From Candidatus Planktophila versatilis (GTDB lineage: Bacteria > Actinomycetota > Actinomycetes > Nanopelagicales > Nanopelagicaceae), in contig NZ_CP016778.1 of the NCBI RefSeq assembly GCF_002288265.1, forward strand, positions 620,001 to 684,000: DNA of 64,000 bases. The letters run 5' to 3'. Each line of letters starts with the position of its first letter. The stretch's first letter is position 1. The notes beneath the pieces were generated by a model, which searched no databases, was not told where the DNA came from, and saw only the letters and a list, made by a program, of their open reading frames with translations. The position numbers and the translations under genes were made by a program. This document shows positions 63,120 through 64,000 of this stretch, in pieces.

Positions 63120-64000
63120 TTTTGACTCCTAAACTTTCCAGCCCGTAAATTCTTTTTATACTCATACTTCAATGCATTGAACTGGGCGATATCAGCGGTG
63201 AATCGGGTATCACCTGGCGCCACTGTGATGAAATATAGCCAGTCACCCTCTTGTGGAGTGACCGCCGCGCGCATCGCTGATGCCCCGGGATTATTAATAG
63301 GCCCTGGTGGGAGTCCATATTTTCTATAGGTGTTATAGCTCGATGACAACATGGTCGACTTAGTACTCAAGAAGATATTGCCTCGAGACTGCATCACATA
63401 ATGCACCGTCGAATCAAACTGAAGTGGCATCCCTTTCTTCAATCTGTTGCGCACGACTTGCGAAACCTTCGTGAAGTCCTTCTCCCCGCCCTCTGCCTGA
63501 ATCAAAGAGGCAATGACGAGTAACTGCGCTGGGGTATATCCAGTTTCAGAACTATAAAAACCAGCGTTACGCATTTCTTTCTCAGCACGAGAAACCATTG
63601 AAGCTAGAGCAACATCTGCTGACGTAGTTGATGCAAAACTGTATTGCGCCGGAAAAAGCAAACCTTCTAACTGATCAAAGCCCTTTGGTTTAGTAAGAGC
63701 TGTTAAGGCTGACTTAACTTCTTGGACCTTAAAGCCCGAGCGATACAGCTGAGGCAAAACCTCATTGACCCACATCCCTTCGGAGATGTTGATCAGTCCC
63801 ACGATTCTCTTTGAGTCAAGCAACTGTTCAAGTGAATCCGCTGCACATAAGTTCTTCTGCACTCTATGAGTTCCTGGTGCCACTTTTGCAGCTCTTGCAT
63901 CGGCTACCGCTAAACGAAAGTAGGCCTCTGAAGATTTGATTACCCCAGCACTTGCCAAGGATGCACCGATAGAAGAGCCAGCTTCTCCAGATTCAATTCT
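63116..64000 (-). CDS. mltG: Endolytic transglycosylase MltG (YceG-like), 5' end outside window
   Basis: Cell-wall enzyme that cleaves nascent glycan strands and sets their length. The frame stays open to the right edge, with residues R-I-E-S-G-E-A-G-S-S-I-G-A-S preceding the first visible TTG codon at 63958, so the N-terminus and its membrane anchor are missing. The catalytic glutamate is in I-Q-A-E-G-G, and G-M-P-L-Q-F-D-S-T-V-H-Y is the family hallmark. The visible part covers the LysM-like subdomain and the catalytic core. Confidence 0.94.
   Translation of the reverse strand, partial: RIESGEAGSSIGASLASAGVIKSSEAYFRLAVADARAAKVAPGTHRVQKNLCAADSLEQLLDSKRIVGLINISEGMWVNEVLPQLYRSGFKVQEVKSALTALTKPKGFDQLEGLLFPAQYSFASTTSADVALASMVSRAEKEMRNAGFYSSETGYTPAQLLVIASLIQAEGGEKDFTKVSQVVRNRLKKGMPLQFDSTVHYVMQSRGNIFLSTKSTMLSSSYNTYRKYGLPPGPINNPGASAMRAAVTPQEGDWLYFITVAPGDTRFTADIAQFNALKYEYKKNLRAGKFRSQK

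Overview
This window looks like chromosomal DNA from a small, streamlined actinobacterium. The protein families and gene order match those known around pgsA2-gcvH-garA, helY-tatCA-pafCB, mshC and pyr-mihF-gmk-rpoZ in Mycobacterium and Streptomyces. Base composition, judged by eye, is near half GC rather than the high GC of those genera. Intergenic spaces are mostly 0-30 bp and none exceeds 125 bp. I see no mobile element, rRNA, CRISPR array or prophage. A reduced-genome freshwater lineage such as Nanopelagicales (acI) fits, but this is inference, not identification.

Layout, left to right. 1-7383 (+): der (5' end cut off), a CDP-alcohol phosphatidyltransferase, gcvH, garA, ftsR, a bifunctional-nuclease gene, a second MerR gene and gcvP. 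7395-17380 (-): ppm1 and lnt as separate genes, a 5'-3' exonuclease, helY, a lipid kinase, tatC, tatA, pafC, pafB and trmI. The Pup-proteasome genes usually found near pafBC are absent here. 17441-30721: a RecB-type nuclease, metH, a PAC2 protein, mshC (mycothiol) with a conserved three-gene partner set, a divergent aldo/keto reductase, an M20 peptidase, tRNA-Leu(GAG), apt and an OafA-type acyltransferase. 30756-37211: tdk, two small membrane-protein genes on a 22-bp bidirectional promoter, an AzgA-type purine permease, ung, an ABC ATPase and serB. 37212-56990 (-): one long block running, in transcription order, pyrR-pyrB-pyrC-carA-carB-pyrK-pyrD-pyrF, then a mihF-gmk fusion, rpoZ, coaBC, metK, priA, def, fmt, rsmB, rpe, hisE and hisG. 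57114-64000: bldD (+), then (-) nusB, efp, aroQ, aroB, aroK, aroC, a prepilin-peptidase-like gene, aroE and mltG (5' end cut off).

The most notable observations are these. (1) The actinobacterial nucleoid protein mIHF is fused in frame to guanylate kinase. (2) Eighteen genes show the same start pattern, a TANNNT -10 hexamer followed by 6-8 nt (13 of them exactly 6 on the same spacing) and then ATG or GTG; this is the signature of leaderless transcription. Some divergent gene pairs share 22-28 bp in which the two -10 elements interlock, and some -10 elements contain the stop codon of the preceding gene. (3) The pyrR leader carries a near-consensus PyrR-binding loop touching its Shine-Dalgarno. 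(4) A BldD orthologue keeps the c-di-GMP signature. (5) pafBC lies next to trmI with no proteasome genes between.

Functionally the window is core metabolism: complete de novo UMP synthesis, most of the shikimate pathway, glycine cleavage (P and H proteins), methionine/SAM cycling, Tat export, lipoprotein maturation and DNA maintenance.
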